In this document: in pieces, positions 1-9,134 of the stretch
Numbering within the stretch: position 1 is the stretch's first letter
Layout: every line of letters starts with the position of its first letter
Assembly (NCBI GenBank): GCA_014621425.1
Contig: JAANBB010000747.1
Coordinates: 1-12,216, forward strand
Length of the DNA: 12,216 bases
From: Cylindrodendrum hubeiense
Lineage: Eukaryota; Ascomycota; Sordariomycetes; Hypocreales; Nectriaceae
Direction: 5' to 3'
Program-made: the position numbers and the translations under genes
Notes under the pieces: generated by a model
Database searches by the model: none
Told to the model about the DNA's origin: nothing
Seen by the model: only the letters and a program-made list of their open reading frames with translations

Positions 1-134
1 ATGGGCGGTCAGTCGTGTGTGGTCGACGAACCCGGTCCCGGCGAGGTTGTCTCAGAAAACGAGCGAAGGAGGCAATAATGGTGGAGGTGAAGATGGTGGT
101 TTAACCGACCTTGGCCGGACGCTGGAGATGGGAC

Positions 135-176
135 GGATGCGGATGCGGATGTGGATGCGGTTGCACTTGCGGTTGC
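135..176. repeat. Degenerate GGATGC hexamer repeat
   Basis: Seven consecutive 6-bp units follow the pattern GGATGC, drifting to GGATGT, GGTTGC and ACTTGC. On the plus strand one reading frame gives Met-Arg/Trp alternation and another Gly-Cys alternation, which explains the odd short ORFs over it. This is a simple microsatellite in an intergenic setting; no function is implied. Confidence 0.8.
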
Positions 177-660
177 GGGAGGCGAGGGGATTTGGGGCGC
201 ATGGGCGACCGGGCCAGGGCTGGCACGAGGTTTGTAGGGAGTGCCCCACTGTATTTTCGGGGGGGCGCAGGGGGGTGCGAGGGGCGAGGATAGTGAGCAG
301 ACTCTGTAGTACGGACTCCGTCTCCTGAGAGGAGGCCGCTGAGGATTACTCGGGTTGTCGGGCTGCTGCGAAGGGCTAAGGCAGGTACTCCGTACTAACC
401 GCTGCAGTGGATGTACCTGTTCCCTGGCCTGGTCTCTCCTTTCTAACCGGACCGGAGCGCTCTATTGGGAGGCGAAATTAAACCTCGAACAAGAATGGAA
501 GGGGACTGTCCAGCTCCAGGAGAGCCGGTACCTGCAAGCTACTGCATGGCAAAGTACTTTCCGACGGCAAGGTAACGAGGGATGCGCCTGGAGCACGTCT
601 CAACCGAAAGAGAAAAAAGAGGACGCTAACGTATTCGTAATAGTACAGACACAGTACCCA

Positions 661-688
661 GGTAGGTAGGTAGGTAGGTACCTACCTA
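661..688. repeat. GGTA tetranucleotide repeat ending in an 18-bp perfect palindrome
   Basis: Five GGTA units (661-680) run directly into CCTACCTA, so 671-688 (TAGGTAGGTACCTACCTA) equals its own reverse complement. Shorter TACCTA-type pieces recur nearby (about 766-780) and at 9516-9525. Such motifs are common in intergenic DNA of Sordariomycetes, from general knowledge. It could extrude as a cruciform or simply be slippage plus inversion. Confidence 0.8.
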
Positions 689-1001
689 GATATGGAGGCT
701 GCATGGATTTACAGAGTGTGAGAGTGCCGTACCCCTTTACAGCCACTCTAGAAGTGCCTACCTCCTACCTACCTTACCTATCAATGTTGCCTCCAGCCAG
801 CTAATAACCGAGATCAATGCCCCCACGAAACCACCAAAGCCCAACTTGCACCCCCAAGCCTGGCATCGGATCCATCACATTACCCCTCCAGGCCAAGTGA
901 GTCTCAAGAGGAGGGGGGGATGGCACATCATCTTACCTATCACCAGGCGCACAGCGTGGTAGACGTACAGGGTGCGGTGCAGGGCGCAGAGCATAGGTAT
1001 G

Positions 1002-1051
1002 GTGCAGCGTGCGGCGCGTGCAGCGTGCAGCGTGCAGCGTGCAGAGTGCAG
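1002..1051. repeat. GTGCAGC 7-bp tandem repeat
   Basis: The heptamer GTGCAGC occurs at 1002, 1018, 1025 and 1032, with one-base variants at 1009 and 1039 and a partial copy at 1046. A 2-bp insertion (GC at 1016-1017) interrupts the register. A period of 7 is not a multiple of 3, so this is a non-coding minisatellite-like array rather than a protein repeat. Confidence 0.85.
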
Positions 1052-1085
1052 TCTGTGTGTGCATGCGCGTGTGTTGTGCTCCGTT

Positions 1086-1148
1086 ATCCATCCTTCATGA
1101 TCCATCCTCCATGATCCATCCTTCATGATCCATCGCCCATGATCCATG
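1086..1148. repeat. 14-bp minisatellite (ATCCATCCTTCATG)
   Basis: Four 14-bp units start at 1086, 1100, 1114 and 1128, followed by a partial fifth. Units 1 and 3 are identical, unit 2 differs by one base and unit 4 by two. It lies 35 bp downstream of the GTGCAGC array, making a small repeat-rich patch. The minus-strand translation is rich in Trp, Met, Asp and His and is a by-product of the repeat, not a gene. Confidence 0.85.
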
Positions 1149-1430
1149 AGGCGCCATCCACTCCCCATCCGTCGTTCATTGTTCATTGTCTAGATGCTAC
1201 CCGTGCAGCGCAGGGTTTCTTAGGGCGCTGTCGATCCCATGCGGACAACGGACAGGGGCAAGACCTGTGGAGGTACATGGCGAGTCAGGTATTGCCCAGG
1301 TACCTACCCCTCCACGAGCCAGGGCGTACCTGCCGACAGGGAACGCGACTCAGGGCCAGCGTCGTCCTAGCAGGATGCACCTGCATTGGGGTGCATTGGA
1401 TGCTTCCACCATCCTTCCTCTGTAATGACC

Positions 1431-1463
1431 CAAGGCTCCGTCAAGGCTCCGTCAAGGCTCCAT
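1431..1463. repeat. 11-bp tandem repeat, three copies (CAAGGCTCCGT)
   Basis: Two perfect copies at 1431 and 1442 are followed by a third at 1453 with one change near its end (CAT instead of CGT). It is intergenic with no known function. Confidence 0.85.
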
Positions 1464-3915
1464 CAGAGAAACAAACACGGCTCTTCACCCGCAGGGTTCG
1501 GGCAATTTATTTATTTTGCCGCACTCAGCTAGGTATGACATCGTGCTATTTCTATCCTGGATGCACGCGCACGGCGTCGACAGGCCCTCGCCTTCGCTGC
1601 TCGCCGTCGGAGCCGATGGTGTGGCTGTCGCTTCTGTCGTCTTGAACTCGGCGTGTGGCTGGCTGATTGTTGGCTGACTGCTTACCGAATACCGATGTAG
1701 TTCCCGCTCGTCTGTCTCGTGGGTGTTCGTCCCAACTTTCTGATTGCACGAACGCACGCCCAACCCATGGCGCAGTTTCAGAATGGACCTGACAGTCTGG
1801 GTCTGCGAGGCCCAAACCATCCCCGGCATAACCATCCATCCGTCCCCTCCCTGACGACGTTGTCCCTGCCGGACCATGGCCCTGGCAGTGGAGAGGGTGC
1901 AACCGCATGGATGTCCTGGGGGCTCGGAGCACCATCCTTGCTGGTTCCTGCTAGGCCGTGTACCACAACGCTATTGTTCAAGCGTCCTCGGGAGACGCAG
2001 GCCAAGCAAGCCAAGTAAGCCAAGTACGCCATGCGACGCACAAAGTCCCGGATGCGCCATCATGGCTCCTACCGTCTTACCGTCCTACCTACTCCGGACA
2101 CCCAACTTGCTCATGTTCATAACAACTTCCAATACCGGCTACTGCAGCTAGACATCATCTCATTACAGCATACGAAGCACCCCTCACAAAGAGGACAAGG
2201 AAAACATACTACGTGGTACAGCCGGCATCCGTACCTGACTACTCCGTACTATGAAGGTGCAAGGCCGGAAACACACCAGACTAGTCGCCCACTCGCAGTG
2301 CTGCCACTCAACCCAGGGTAGGGTAACCAGATCCAAAAAGTAACAAGCACCACGGTCCGAGACGGCAAGCCGGATGGCATACGTACATCCTCGGGACAAG
2401 ATCCATTCGCGGTCTCACACACCGATGGTGGCCCAGAAAACCGGCCTCGCGCGACGCAGCCTCAGACATGGCCAGACATGACCCATGAGACACAAAAAGG
2501 AACAGGCTTCGTCACCGCCCTATCCCGTTGCCTTGACATGCGTCGCCGTCCCTTCTCGCCCCCCGGCCATCAGCGGGAACATCACTGACGACGGCGACGC
2601 CCGCAACAGTTCCTCCTATGTCTCTGTTTCTGACTCTGTCTCTGGCTCTGTTCTTGCTCTCTGACCCCGTTTATCCTCACCGGGTTCCCGGGGCTAACAA
2701 CATGCATCCACCTTCGCTCCATGCACGGCCATGGGACGCCCTCCACAAGCAGAACGCTAAAGTCCATGTGGCCGAGACATCCACTTCATAGTGCGCCACC
2801 AGCCCGCTGCTTTACAGATCCTCCAAGGTCATTGCTGGTGGTCGGGTGGGTGGGTGGAGGTTCACGAACTTGCGCTGCGACCCAAAGTCATTACAGGATA
2901 TCCCGGGGACAATCAGCTCACGAACCTCGGCCCTGGCCTCGCCTCAGCACGCTCTTCCCCAAGAACAGCCTAGGCAGCTCCCGTAACCCCTTATCACGGC
3001 GTAGAAGGGAGCAGAAGGGCTCTCCCGCTTGACGATCCCCGTCCTTGACCGGCGCCCCCGCCATCACGGGCCTATCCGCCGATCCCCAAGGACCAACAAC
3101 ACTCTTGACGGCTGTTACCGGTGCCAACGGTGACTTCTTGTCAGATTCACGGGTCACAGATTCGGGAGGGTCGGGAATCGGAGATCCAAAGGTAACATTG
3201 AGATTCAGCGTCTTGCCTGTTATTCCCGACGTGGTTGGCGAGTAGCTCGAACCTTTGATCGTTCACCTCAGCGTTTTAAGACTTCACCTGAAAAGGAGTC
3301 CGTCAACTTCCCGTTTCAAGGACGAGGCAAAATACGCTGCCGCTCCGCTCCATCCTCATTTTCCATATCTCCATCGTGGTGAGCCCAATCATTCAATCAA
3401 TCATTGTCACCACAACAGGGGCACCCTGCATCATCGTGGTCAAGGTGTATTCAACAGGGGATCTACCGGTTCTTCCGCGGAGGACTCGGCCGGCACTGTC
3501 CAATTCATCCGCCAACAAAAGCCGTGCTGCTTGGGGCAAGGAATTCCGAAGGAGAGTGTAGCAGAAGTCTCCTCCGGTTCGGCCCTTTCCACGCCTCTAG
3601 ACGCGCCTCTTCGGCCAACCCACGACAGCAAAAAAGCTCGCCTTCCCGCTTTGGCGTCAGGGGCGAGGGCGGCACAAGAAGCGCACTCGTACACTGGCCC
3701 ACCGCCCGAACTGGTGGCTTGATGGACATCCACCAAAGAAGATCAGACGAGCGCACAGTATTCGTACCGGCAAAGGAACCACGCAGCCCTGACTTGATAG
3801 TCTGTCCCTGAGTGGTACTGTGCTCGTCATCGCTCTTGCTCCCACCATTATTCCCCGTCTCCCCACACTCTGGTGCGACTTTGACAGGGCGGAGTGGACG
3901 GCGATGTTGATTGCT

Positions 3916-3951
3916 CAACTGCAACTGCAACTGCAACTGCAACTGCAACTG
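3916..3951. repeat. CAACTG hexamer repeat, six perfect copies
   Basis: Six perfect CAACTG units are followed by CAG. Both strands read as Gln-Leu repeats in one frame (QL on plus, QLQL on minus), so two overlapping opposite-strand ORFs begin or pass here. Flanking sequence in these frames has no recognisable protein character, so I treat it as a microsatellite. Confidence 0.85.
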
Positions 3952-4615
3952 CAGCCACGTAGACTCGCCAACCGGTTCACCGGTGATGTTGTTCTCGGAT
4001 GCGGCGGGCGATAAGGCACTTCGCCTGCATGGTTACGGTGGATGTACACGCAATACATTCACCTAACTCACGCTGTCGTTCTGAGCGGCTTACACAAGAT
4101 CTTGCCGCTCCCACCCCAGATCCGACATTGTTTGTCTGCGAAACGCAACCTGAGACAGCTTCCTTGCCAGGTTAGTAAAATCCTACTCTGCATCCTCTTA
4201 ACGTGCCACTGGCACTTCGGGCAATGTCTGACACCCGGGCATTCCACTGCCCCTTACGATGTGCATATTTTGTCTTCCGTTGGTGGCGCTCAGACAGGCT
4301 CCACAAACAAAGGAAGCAATCCCTTTCTTTTTCTGCTTCGTCTATCTTGTTACTGGTCATCGGACGATCTCCCCGAGGATTTCTTCAATTGGTTGCCAAA
4401 GCCGTGTGTACGGCACGTCATGTCATATCCAGCATCGATTTAGAGTCTGCGGACCGAGACCAGCCTCCAAACTCCACGGCCCCGGGAACGACGAATCCCG
4501 CCGAGACATCAATGGGGGCCACGGTTGGCGCACATAATTATCGCATTGCATAGCATCGTCCACAGCTCGTACATGGCCGATCACATCACCACCGTTATGC
4601 GGCCATTATGCTGTA

Positions 4616-5103
4616 ATGTCCAGCACCGAGTCTCCATACGCACCTCGAAGGCGGACTTCGATCAGGCCTGGACTACGCCTCGCGCGAAACCAGAATGGCG
4701 CCAGCGCAGTAGCCAACCGCCTGGAATGGCAACTGCGCGACGTCCATTGCACAGCGACGGCGCCATATCAAGTTGTCAACTTGTCAAAGCTGAGGTCGAA
4801 TGGACAAACAATGGTCCGGTCAGTCCATCCCAGCCCCCTGCATGAAGAGGCGTCGCCGTTCTAGAAAATGATAGTTTACGCTGGCTGCCTTACTTACCGA
4901 GTTCCTTGGCCGCGAATCCAAAAGCGGCTTCGACCGTCGTCGCCCAAGCGGTCCGTTCCATCGCCGATTATCAGTCTCCCACACAAAAAGCGTCAAGCCC
5001 GTGGAGCTTCGTGGCCGGGGCGAATTACAATCCTCGCTTGCTTGACCGCTTCTCTAGGCGGCTTGGCCTGTTCGCCATGTCGTCCGTCATCGTCGACTCG
5101 TGA
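4616..5103 (+). CDS. Weak candidate small two-exon gene, unknown function
   Basis: Tentative model. Exon 1 starts with ATG at 4616 and runs to 4818, where GTCAGT is an acceptable fungal donor. Exon 2 would start at 4902 after a GAG acceptor and end at the TGA at 5101-5103. The intron of 83 nt joins the two frames in phase (CG+T, Arg), giving about 135 residues. The second segment has a fairly high share of G/C third positions (roughly 70% by hand count over 4906-5100) and reads without low complexity; the first segment is weaker (about 60%). No good CTAAC/CTGAC branch point is visible, no domain is recognised, and overlapping frames are also open. Phase agreement has a one-in-three chance of being accidental. 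It could equally be non-coding or a gene relic. Confidence 0.18.
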
Positions 5104-5652
5104 TCCGGGGTTTGGCAGGACCTGGAACCACACCCCCAGTCTGTGGTCGGTACTATGGACAGTCCGTCACACTTGGGGGGATTTGATGCTTGCCCCTGTC
5201 TCTCTGTCGTGCGCAAATGGCGTGCCCTCCCGGACTCCGTACCTCATCTCGCCATGGCCCGCAGGCCCCAGTCCTGTCATCGCGTCGGGCCATGCAGGTA
5301 CGAAGTCCAGCCGTCCAGCCGCATCAACTTGGTGCGGACGCTGGTCACCCGTCATCTTTCGGACGTAGCATCGCTGCATCGCTTCTCCACGCCACGAGAC
5401 AACCCTCCACCCACACTAACGAACTTGAATCCAGGCACCGCACGCGCCCTCGTGTAGATCCTTTCTCGATACTCTCACTAACCTCTCACTAACCTCTCAC
5501 TAACGTCGCTCACTATCCTCCCACCTGCCCAACTTGTCCGCCGAGATATTCCCGTCTTAACTCTATCTCGCGGCTTCACCCTGATGCCACGCCGGGCCCA
5601 TGGCAAAACGACCCCGGCCCTGAAGCCTCGGCCCCGGAGACGACGGCTAGCG
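5104..5652. other. Stretch without a supported gene
   Basis: Apart from the three-copy 11-bp repeat at 5472-5504, nothing is recognisable. Plus-strand open frames here are continuations of unsupported frames from upstream. The 5400-5580 part is pyrimidine-rich on the plus strand, as fungal leaders often are, so it could be promoter or leader of the candidate starting at 5725. Confidence 0.4.
5472..5504 (+). repeat. Three perfect tandem copies of CTCTCACTAAC
   Basis: Units at 5472-5482, 5483-5493 and 5494-5504 are identical. Each unit contains CTAAC, the preferred fungal intron branch-point core, preceded by a pyrimidine run. If transcribed on the plus strand, this would be a triple branch-point-like array, but no convincing donor/acceptor pair around it was found, so it is called only as a repeat. 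Confidence 0.85.
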
Positions 5653-5689
5653 ACGTACTACGTAGTAAGATACCTACCACGTAGTACGT
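5653..5689. repeat. Imperfect 15-bp inverted repeat (hairpin/cruciform)
   Basis: Left arm 5653-5667 (ACGTACTACGTAGTA) and right arm 5675-5689 (TACCACGTAGTACGT) are reverse complements at 14 of 15 positions, around a 7-nt loop. The left arm itself contains the 12-bp perfect palindrome TACTACGTAGTA (5656-5667). The motif TACTACGTGGTA in the right arm (minus strand) also occurs at 2207-2218 (plus strand). It lies 36 bp before the ATG of the candidate at 5725. It may be a protein-binding palindrome or a small-element remnant; no target-site duplication is evident. Confidence 0.75.
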
Positions 5690-5724
5690 AAACTACCTCG
5701 AACTGATGCCGAGATGCGAGCGTC

Positions 5725-6241
5725 ATGTCCAATACCAATGAGAGCTCCGAGGAACCGTTCACCCCGTGGGTTTCTTCTGTGGGCCGACCATCACCGCCAG
5801 CGTCGTCCACCGTCACTCGCCCACCGCTGCCTATCAGCCCGGTGACCATGGAGAACCCCCTCACGCCACCCACCACTATTCTTTCCTCTTTCCTCTACTC
5901 CCAGCCTCCCATACCCAACGGTTCTCTTTGTGACAGGTCGCCCTCGAGCCCACCTATACAGAGAGACGTAGCCAGGTCAGGACAGAAGGTTTCGGCGTGG
6001 CTCCAGCGTGATGTGACTGATTTCCTCTGTCCTCTCACCACCTGCACCCCTCAACTCGTCCCCAAGGACCACCCTTGTTTCTAACCTTCGATCCGCGCTC
6101 AGCCGCAATCCTAGCCGCCGGTTGCCAAAACTCTACTATGGTTATACAATGGAGAGATCGGTGCTAAAGCGGCCTGTGTCCGGCTGCGGAGCGTTTGATC
6201 CCCCACGTGGTGCTTCCACCCGCACCACCATGGACATGGAT
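5725..6241 (+). CDS. Candidate small two-exon gene, hypothetical Ser/Pro-rich protein
   Basis: An ATG at 5725 opens a frame rich in Ser, Pro and Thr, with a coding-like share of G/C third positions in its first 45 codons (about 35 of 45 by hand count). Unspliced it stops at 6082-6084 after 119 residues. A spliced alternative uses a donor at 5974 (AG|GTCAGG) and an acceptor after CCAAG at about 6066. It joins in phase to a frame ending with TGA at 6239-6241, giving roughly 140 residues with a basic Arg/Lys/Leu/Tyr-rich tail. The donor is sub-optimal and the branch point (CTGAT or CTCAAC) is not canonical, so the downstream exon is uncertain. I recognise no domain, signal peptide or membrane segment. 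The 5' part is more believable than the 3' part. Confidence 0.3.
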
Positions 6242-6738
6242 TGATGCGCCCATGGCCATACATGTTCTCTTGTCCGGACCACGTACGTAAACAACATATG
6301 GAAAAGAGCACCTTGGATTGAATATGCACACAAGACAAGGTAGGTCAGGCAGGTCAAGGTTATATAAGTGGGATTGCTTGCGTGATAGTCAGTCTACCAC
6401 AGAGAAGTAGAGGACAAAGACCAAAAAATACAAAACCCGTCGTCTCTGCTCATGAACCTCCCCTCCCGCCGTCGCTACAACGCCAGAAATGACAAGTAGA
6501 AGTAAAGGTACCTTAATCCCTCTCCCCGTGATAAAATGGAAAAATTAGCGACGCTTTGTGTTGCGGGAAAAATGCTCCCTCGTCACACATGCTCCATCGT
6601 CCCAGTGTCCTCTTCTAGTATCCCAACAACAGACCGAACCCGCCCCCCTTTCCCGCTTCCGATGGTAATTTAGAACAGGCTACATGATGACGTCTTTGAC
6701 TAGTTTCCAAGAATACAAAGCCGACCAAGAGATACCTC
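6242..6738. other. Intergenic / 3' flank of the GID7-like gene
   Basis: This holds the downstream flank of the minus-strand GID7-like gene, presumably including its 3' untranslated region just below 6739, although no AATAAA-type polyadenylation signal is visible on the minus strand. On the plus strand it carries a TATATAAG box at 6361 without a recognisable gene downstream. No coding frame here is convincing. Confidence 0.5.
6361..6368 (+). promoter_or_regulatory. TATA-box-like TATATAAG
   Basis: A good match to the TATA consensus is followed 30 nt later by an A-rich, purine-rich stretch of the kind in which fungal transcripts often start. The first ATG downstream (6451) opens a frame of only 15 codons. 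A transcript from here would run antisense into the 3' end of the GID7-like gene. With no gene to drive, this may be chance. Confidence 0.25.
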
Positions 6739-8714
6739 CTAGGGCTCGCTGCTCTCTGTAATTCTCCACCCGTTGGATGAGCTTCTGTGGTAGCGGTTCT
6801 TAATGGCGAAGCTCCGGGAGTGATTCGACCAGCTAGATGGTGTCAGTTAACCAAGCTATCTAAATGAACCATGTGTGGTTTGTGGGGAAACACTTACATC
6901 TTGACCCGCCCGTCATCACCACAGGACGCCAGCATAAACGGGTCAGCGGGGTTCCACGAAACCGCGTTGCAGCGCGGGTGATGGCCGGGCAAGCGCTCAA
7001 CGGGGGCACCTGTGTTCTTGTGCCAGATGAGGATATTGCCATCTTCGCTGCCGCTGATGACGAAGCTCTCGTTGGGCCCGCCGAAAGAGCTGCGGATGAG
7101 AAAGTCGCCCCCAGTATGGCCGAAGAATTTCTGAACCGAGTTGCGAGTGACGAGATCGATGAGTTGGGCCTCGCCATCACGCTTGTTCACGAGCAGATGG
7201 CGCGAGTCTTGGCTGATGCTGACAGATGTCGGACGGGCTTTGAGCTCCATATCGAACTCAAGCTCGCGGGTAATGGCGTTGTAGACGTGAATCGTCTGAC
7301 CGTCGTCAACGGCGACGAGCCATCGGCCGTCAGGCGAGCCGCAGAGGTCCTGTACGCGGTGCCTCTTGCCCCAGTCATATACCTCATCATCGTGCACATT
7401 GATAGTACAGAGGCTGTGGGCGCGGTCCAACGTGCCGACAACGAAGGACTGGTTGTCACGAGCCCAGACACAGCCGCTGACAGGTTCCTCGAAGCGCCTC
7501 AATTTCTTGAGGAGAGATCCAGTCTATGTATTGACATACCATGTTAGCTTTGCAAGACCAGTAAATCCTCTTCAGGGTGCCACTTACATTAGCATCCCAC
7601 AACCGCGCATATTTGTCTCGTGAGCAACACACTATCATGGAGTCGTCAGGGCTCCACGAGATGTTGCCAACACCACCCTCGTGATCGCTAAGCAACCGTA
7701 AGACCGCGAACGTCTGGGGGTCCCACAGAACGACCTGCTCCCTACTACCACATGCTGCCAGCTTAGTTCCGTCGTGAGAGAATTGAACCTGCCAGACCTC
7801 GCCAGCCAGGTCAGTGAGTTCAATCGCCACCTCCGTAGGGAAATTCCGTCGGTCACAGAAGTGGTCAGAGTACAGAGACGGCGACATAGCCTCGGTGTGA
7901 TAGAGGCAGGTGTCGATTTGGCTCTGCTTGACTTGTTCGAGGAGGACGGCCAGACGGTTCTCGGGCAACATGACGGATGGCGATATACATTCTACACCGT
8001 ATTAGCAAGACTCGCCATACGTATGTCAAACGTCAACTTACTGGATAGCTCTGATAATAGCCGCTTCCGCGTCTCTCCGTTGGCTCCATCCCATTCCGCC
8101 TTGGCCATGAGATCCTCCGTCGACCGGCACATAAGCAGACTGGATAGGAAATGGAGCTTTGCAGTGTCGTGTGAGAGCGGGGTCAGCTCCCCGCGAAGCA
8201 CCATGAGAGCACGAGCAGTATCCCTCTGCTCGAGAAGCTCTAGGAACTTTTGCTGCCGCAACCAAAACCTCATCACATCCCGATCCGAGCCGAAGGCTAG
8301 AACAAGCCCGTTCCCTTCTTGCCTGTTGTCCTCGTGTGCTGCGCCCGACAGCAGCTGCTCGGCCACCGCCCAAGAGCCACTCAGCACGGCTGACCTAAAG
8401 CCGGCAACAGTTGGGCTCTCTAACTCGAACCCACTCTCTTGGCTAACATTCTCTGCCGCAGTCTGGTAGCCCATATCCGACAAGGCTTGGATCAGAAGCC
8501 GGGTAACCTCTTGGCGATCATGGCCAAAGTATGTGGAAGGACGCTGGGTGCTAGTGGCAGGAGAATTGCTTTTGCCGTTGACTGCTGCACCAGCTTTATG
8601 GCCATTTGTAACACCTTCCGCAGACGTTCGCTGTGACTGTGCTGCGGATGATCCATTCGAGTAACCCAGGGGGGCACCGTTATGAGGGTCGGGCGTATCA
8701 CTATCACCCATCAT
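6739..8714 (-). CDS. GID7: GID/CTLH E3 ligase subunit, WDR26/Gid7-like LisH-CTLH-WD40 protein
   Basis: Four exons (8714-8042, 7991-7588, 7523-6898, 6832-6739; stop TAG) splice in frame to 598 residues from the first available ATG. Order of domains: disordered Ser/Asn-rich start (1-62); LisH about 65-97; CTLH about 100-160; CRA-like helices to about 240, with PSVMLPENRL at 229-238; then a WD40 propeller about 285-572. Repeat ends are visible at VVLWD (311-315), ARLWD (353-357), ILIWH (523-527) and VKIWS (566-570). This domain order is that of animal WDR26 and yeast Gid7 (about 660 and 745 residues). In that family the protein serves as a scaffold that assembles GID/CTLH ubiquitin ligases into larger rings and helps recruit substrates such as gluconeogenic enzymes; that role is inferred for this copy. 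The frame remains open 420 nt upstream, so 598 residues is a minimum. Family assignment is firm; the start is not. Confidence 0.93.
6833..6897 (-). other. Intron 3 of the GID7-like gene (65 nt)
   Basis: Donor GTAAGT at 6897, branch CTGAC at 6846-6842 and acceptor TAG ending at 6833. Splicing turns an in-frame ATG-TAA (Met-stop) across the donor into Ile-Trp, completing the last WD40 strand (VKIWS) and adding a 32-residue tail. Without this splice the protein would stop right at the final WD repeat. Confidence 0.88.
7524..7587 (-). other. Intron 2 of the GID7-like gene (64 nt)
   Basis: Donor GTAAGT after LWDAN, branch CTAAC at 7547-7543, acceptor ATAG. Phase 0. Splicing restores the WD40 blade boundary as DAN-TGSLLKKL, the usual turn after the WD dipeptide. 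Confidence 0.9.
7992..8041 (-). other. Intron 1 of the GID7-like gene (50 nt)
   Basis: Donor GTAAGT at 8041, branch GCTAAT at 8006-8001, acceptor TGTAG ending at 7992. Phase 1 (A + AA gives Lys). The joined sequence reads SELSKCISPSVMLP, which fits the conserved CRA-to-propeller linker of WDR26-like proteins. At 50 nt it is near the lower limit for fungal introns. Confidence 0.9.
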
Positions 8715-9134
8715 GGCGTCACCTCGTCTTCGTTTGGGGGCGGGTTCGCGGGCGGTGTCGTCAGCGCCAGAGCGTCTCGCGCTCTGTCCGGGGGCAAGTT
8801 CGAGCTCTGATGGCACTTCAGGAGTAGAGGAACGTTGGCGTCGGCCGAGGACCTGTGGCGGTGCTAGACTCGAGGGTCGGGCGGGACGGGCACTCGAAGA
8901 ACCTATATTCGCAGTGCCGGTCGAGGCTCGATTCCGGAGGAGCTGGGGGTTTGAGGGAGCGACAGAGGCGGGACCAGAGGTATGGGCTGAGAGTTCAGCA
9001 CTGGAGGAGATCGAGGAGTGTTGCGGCGTGGCAGGGTCGTCGGAGGTGTGAACGGGGAGTCCGGAGCGGGCGCCGGAGGAGTCCAGATCGGCCTCTCCGC
9101 GGGTGATGACCGCGGTGGGATCGAACTTGGAGGT
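8715..9134 (-). other. In-frame, ATG-less, coding-like extension upstream of the GID7-like start
   Basis: From a TAA at 9137-9135 the frame is open for 140 codons into the GID7-like ORF, yet contains no ATG (none in any frame between 9170 and 8715 on this strand). Codon usage is strongly coding-like: about 33 of the first 40 codons end in G or C, 27 of them in C. The translation is Ser/Pro/Ala-rich and ends with a basic APKRRRGD stretch that could be a nuclear localisation signal. Likely it is the 5' part of the first coding exon, with the real ATG in an upstream exon not identified; AAG|TTC at 9126/9125 is one possible acceptor. Alternatives are a long leader, a non-AUG start, or a sequence error removing the start. 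Confidence 0.55.

Larger units (their letters stand above)
1..4615. other. Long region without a supported protein gene
   Basis: I see no recognisable coding sequence on either strand in this 4.6-kb stretch. The open frames present are under 170 codons, mostly overlap each other in several frames, have no recognisable domains, and several run through tandem repeats that force repetitive translations. What the stretch does hold is low-complexity DNA: a hexamer repeat near 135, a TAGG tetranucleotide palindrome near 671, 7-, 14- and 11-bp tandem repeats between 1000 and 1470, CT-rich patches near 2610-2660, and a CAACTG array at 3916-3951. A lineage-specific or multi-exon gene without recognisable domains could still be hidden here. 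Confidence 0.5.

Noticed and set aside
1002..1148. Repeat patch as a CRISPR-like array
   Set aside because: Units are contiguous with no unique spacers, and the genome is eukaryotic.
1139..1645. Plus-strand ORF of 168 codons
   Set aside because: It begins in the 14-bp minisatellite, runs through the 11-bp repeat, shows no recognisable domain and overlaps equally long minus-strand frames.
3235..3265. Possible minus-strand tRNA T-loop (GGTTCGAGC)
   Set aside because: The flanking bases do not form a T stem, and no acceptor or anticodon arm can be drawn.
3255..3948. Overlapping ORFs of 135-155 codons on both strands
   Set aside because: Three to five frames are open at once, translations differ and none resembles a protein family; the minus one begins in the CAACTG repeat.
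6864..7547. Plus-strand ORF of 227 codons
   Set aside because: It is exactly antisense to the WD40 exon of the GID7-like gene, which has clear WD repeats and introns. The plus frame is a shadow created by codon bias.
7774..8469. Plus-strand ORF of 231 codons
   Set aside because: Antisense to the LisH/CTLH exon and crosses intron 1 of the real gene; no recognisable domain.
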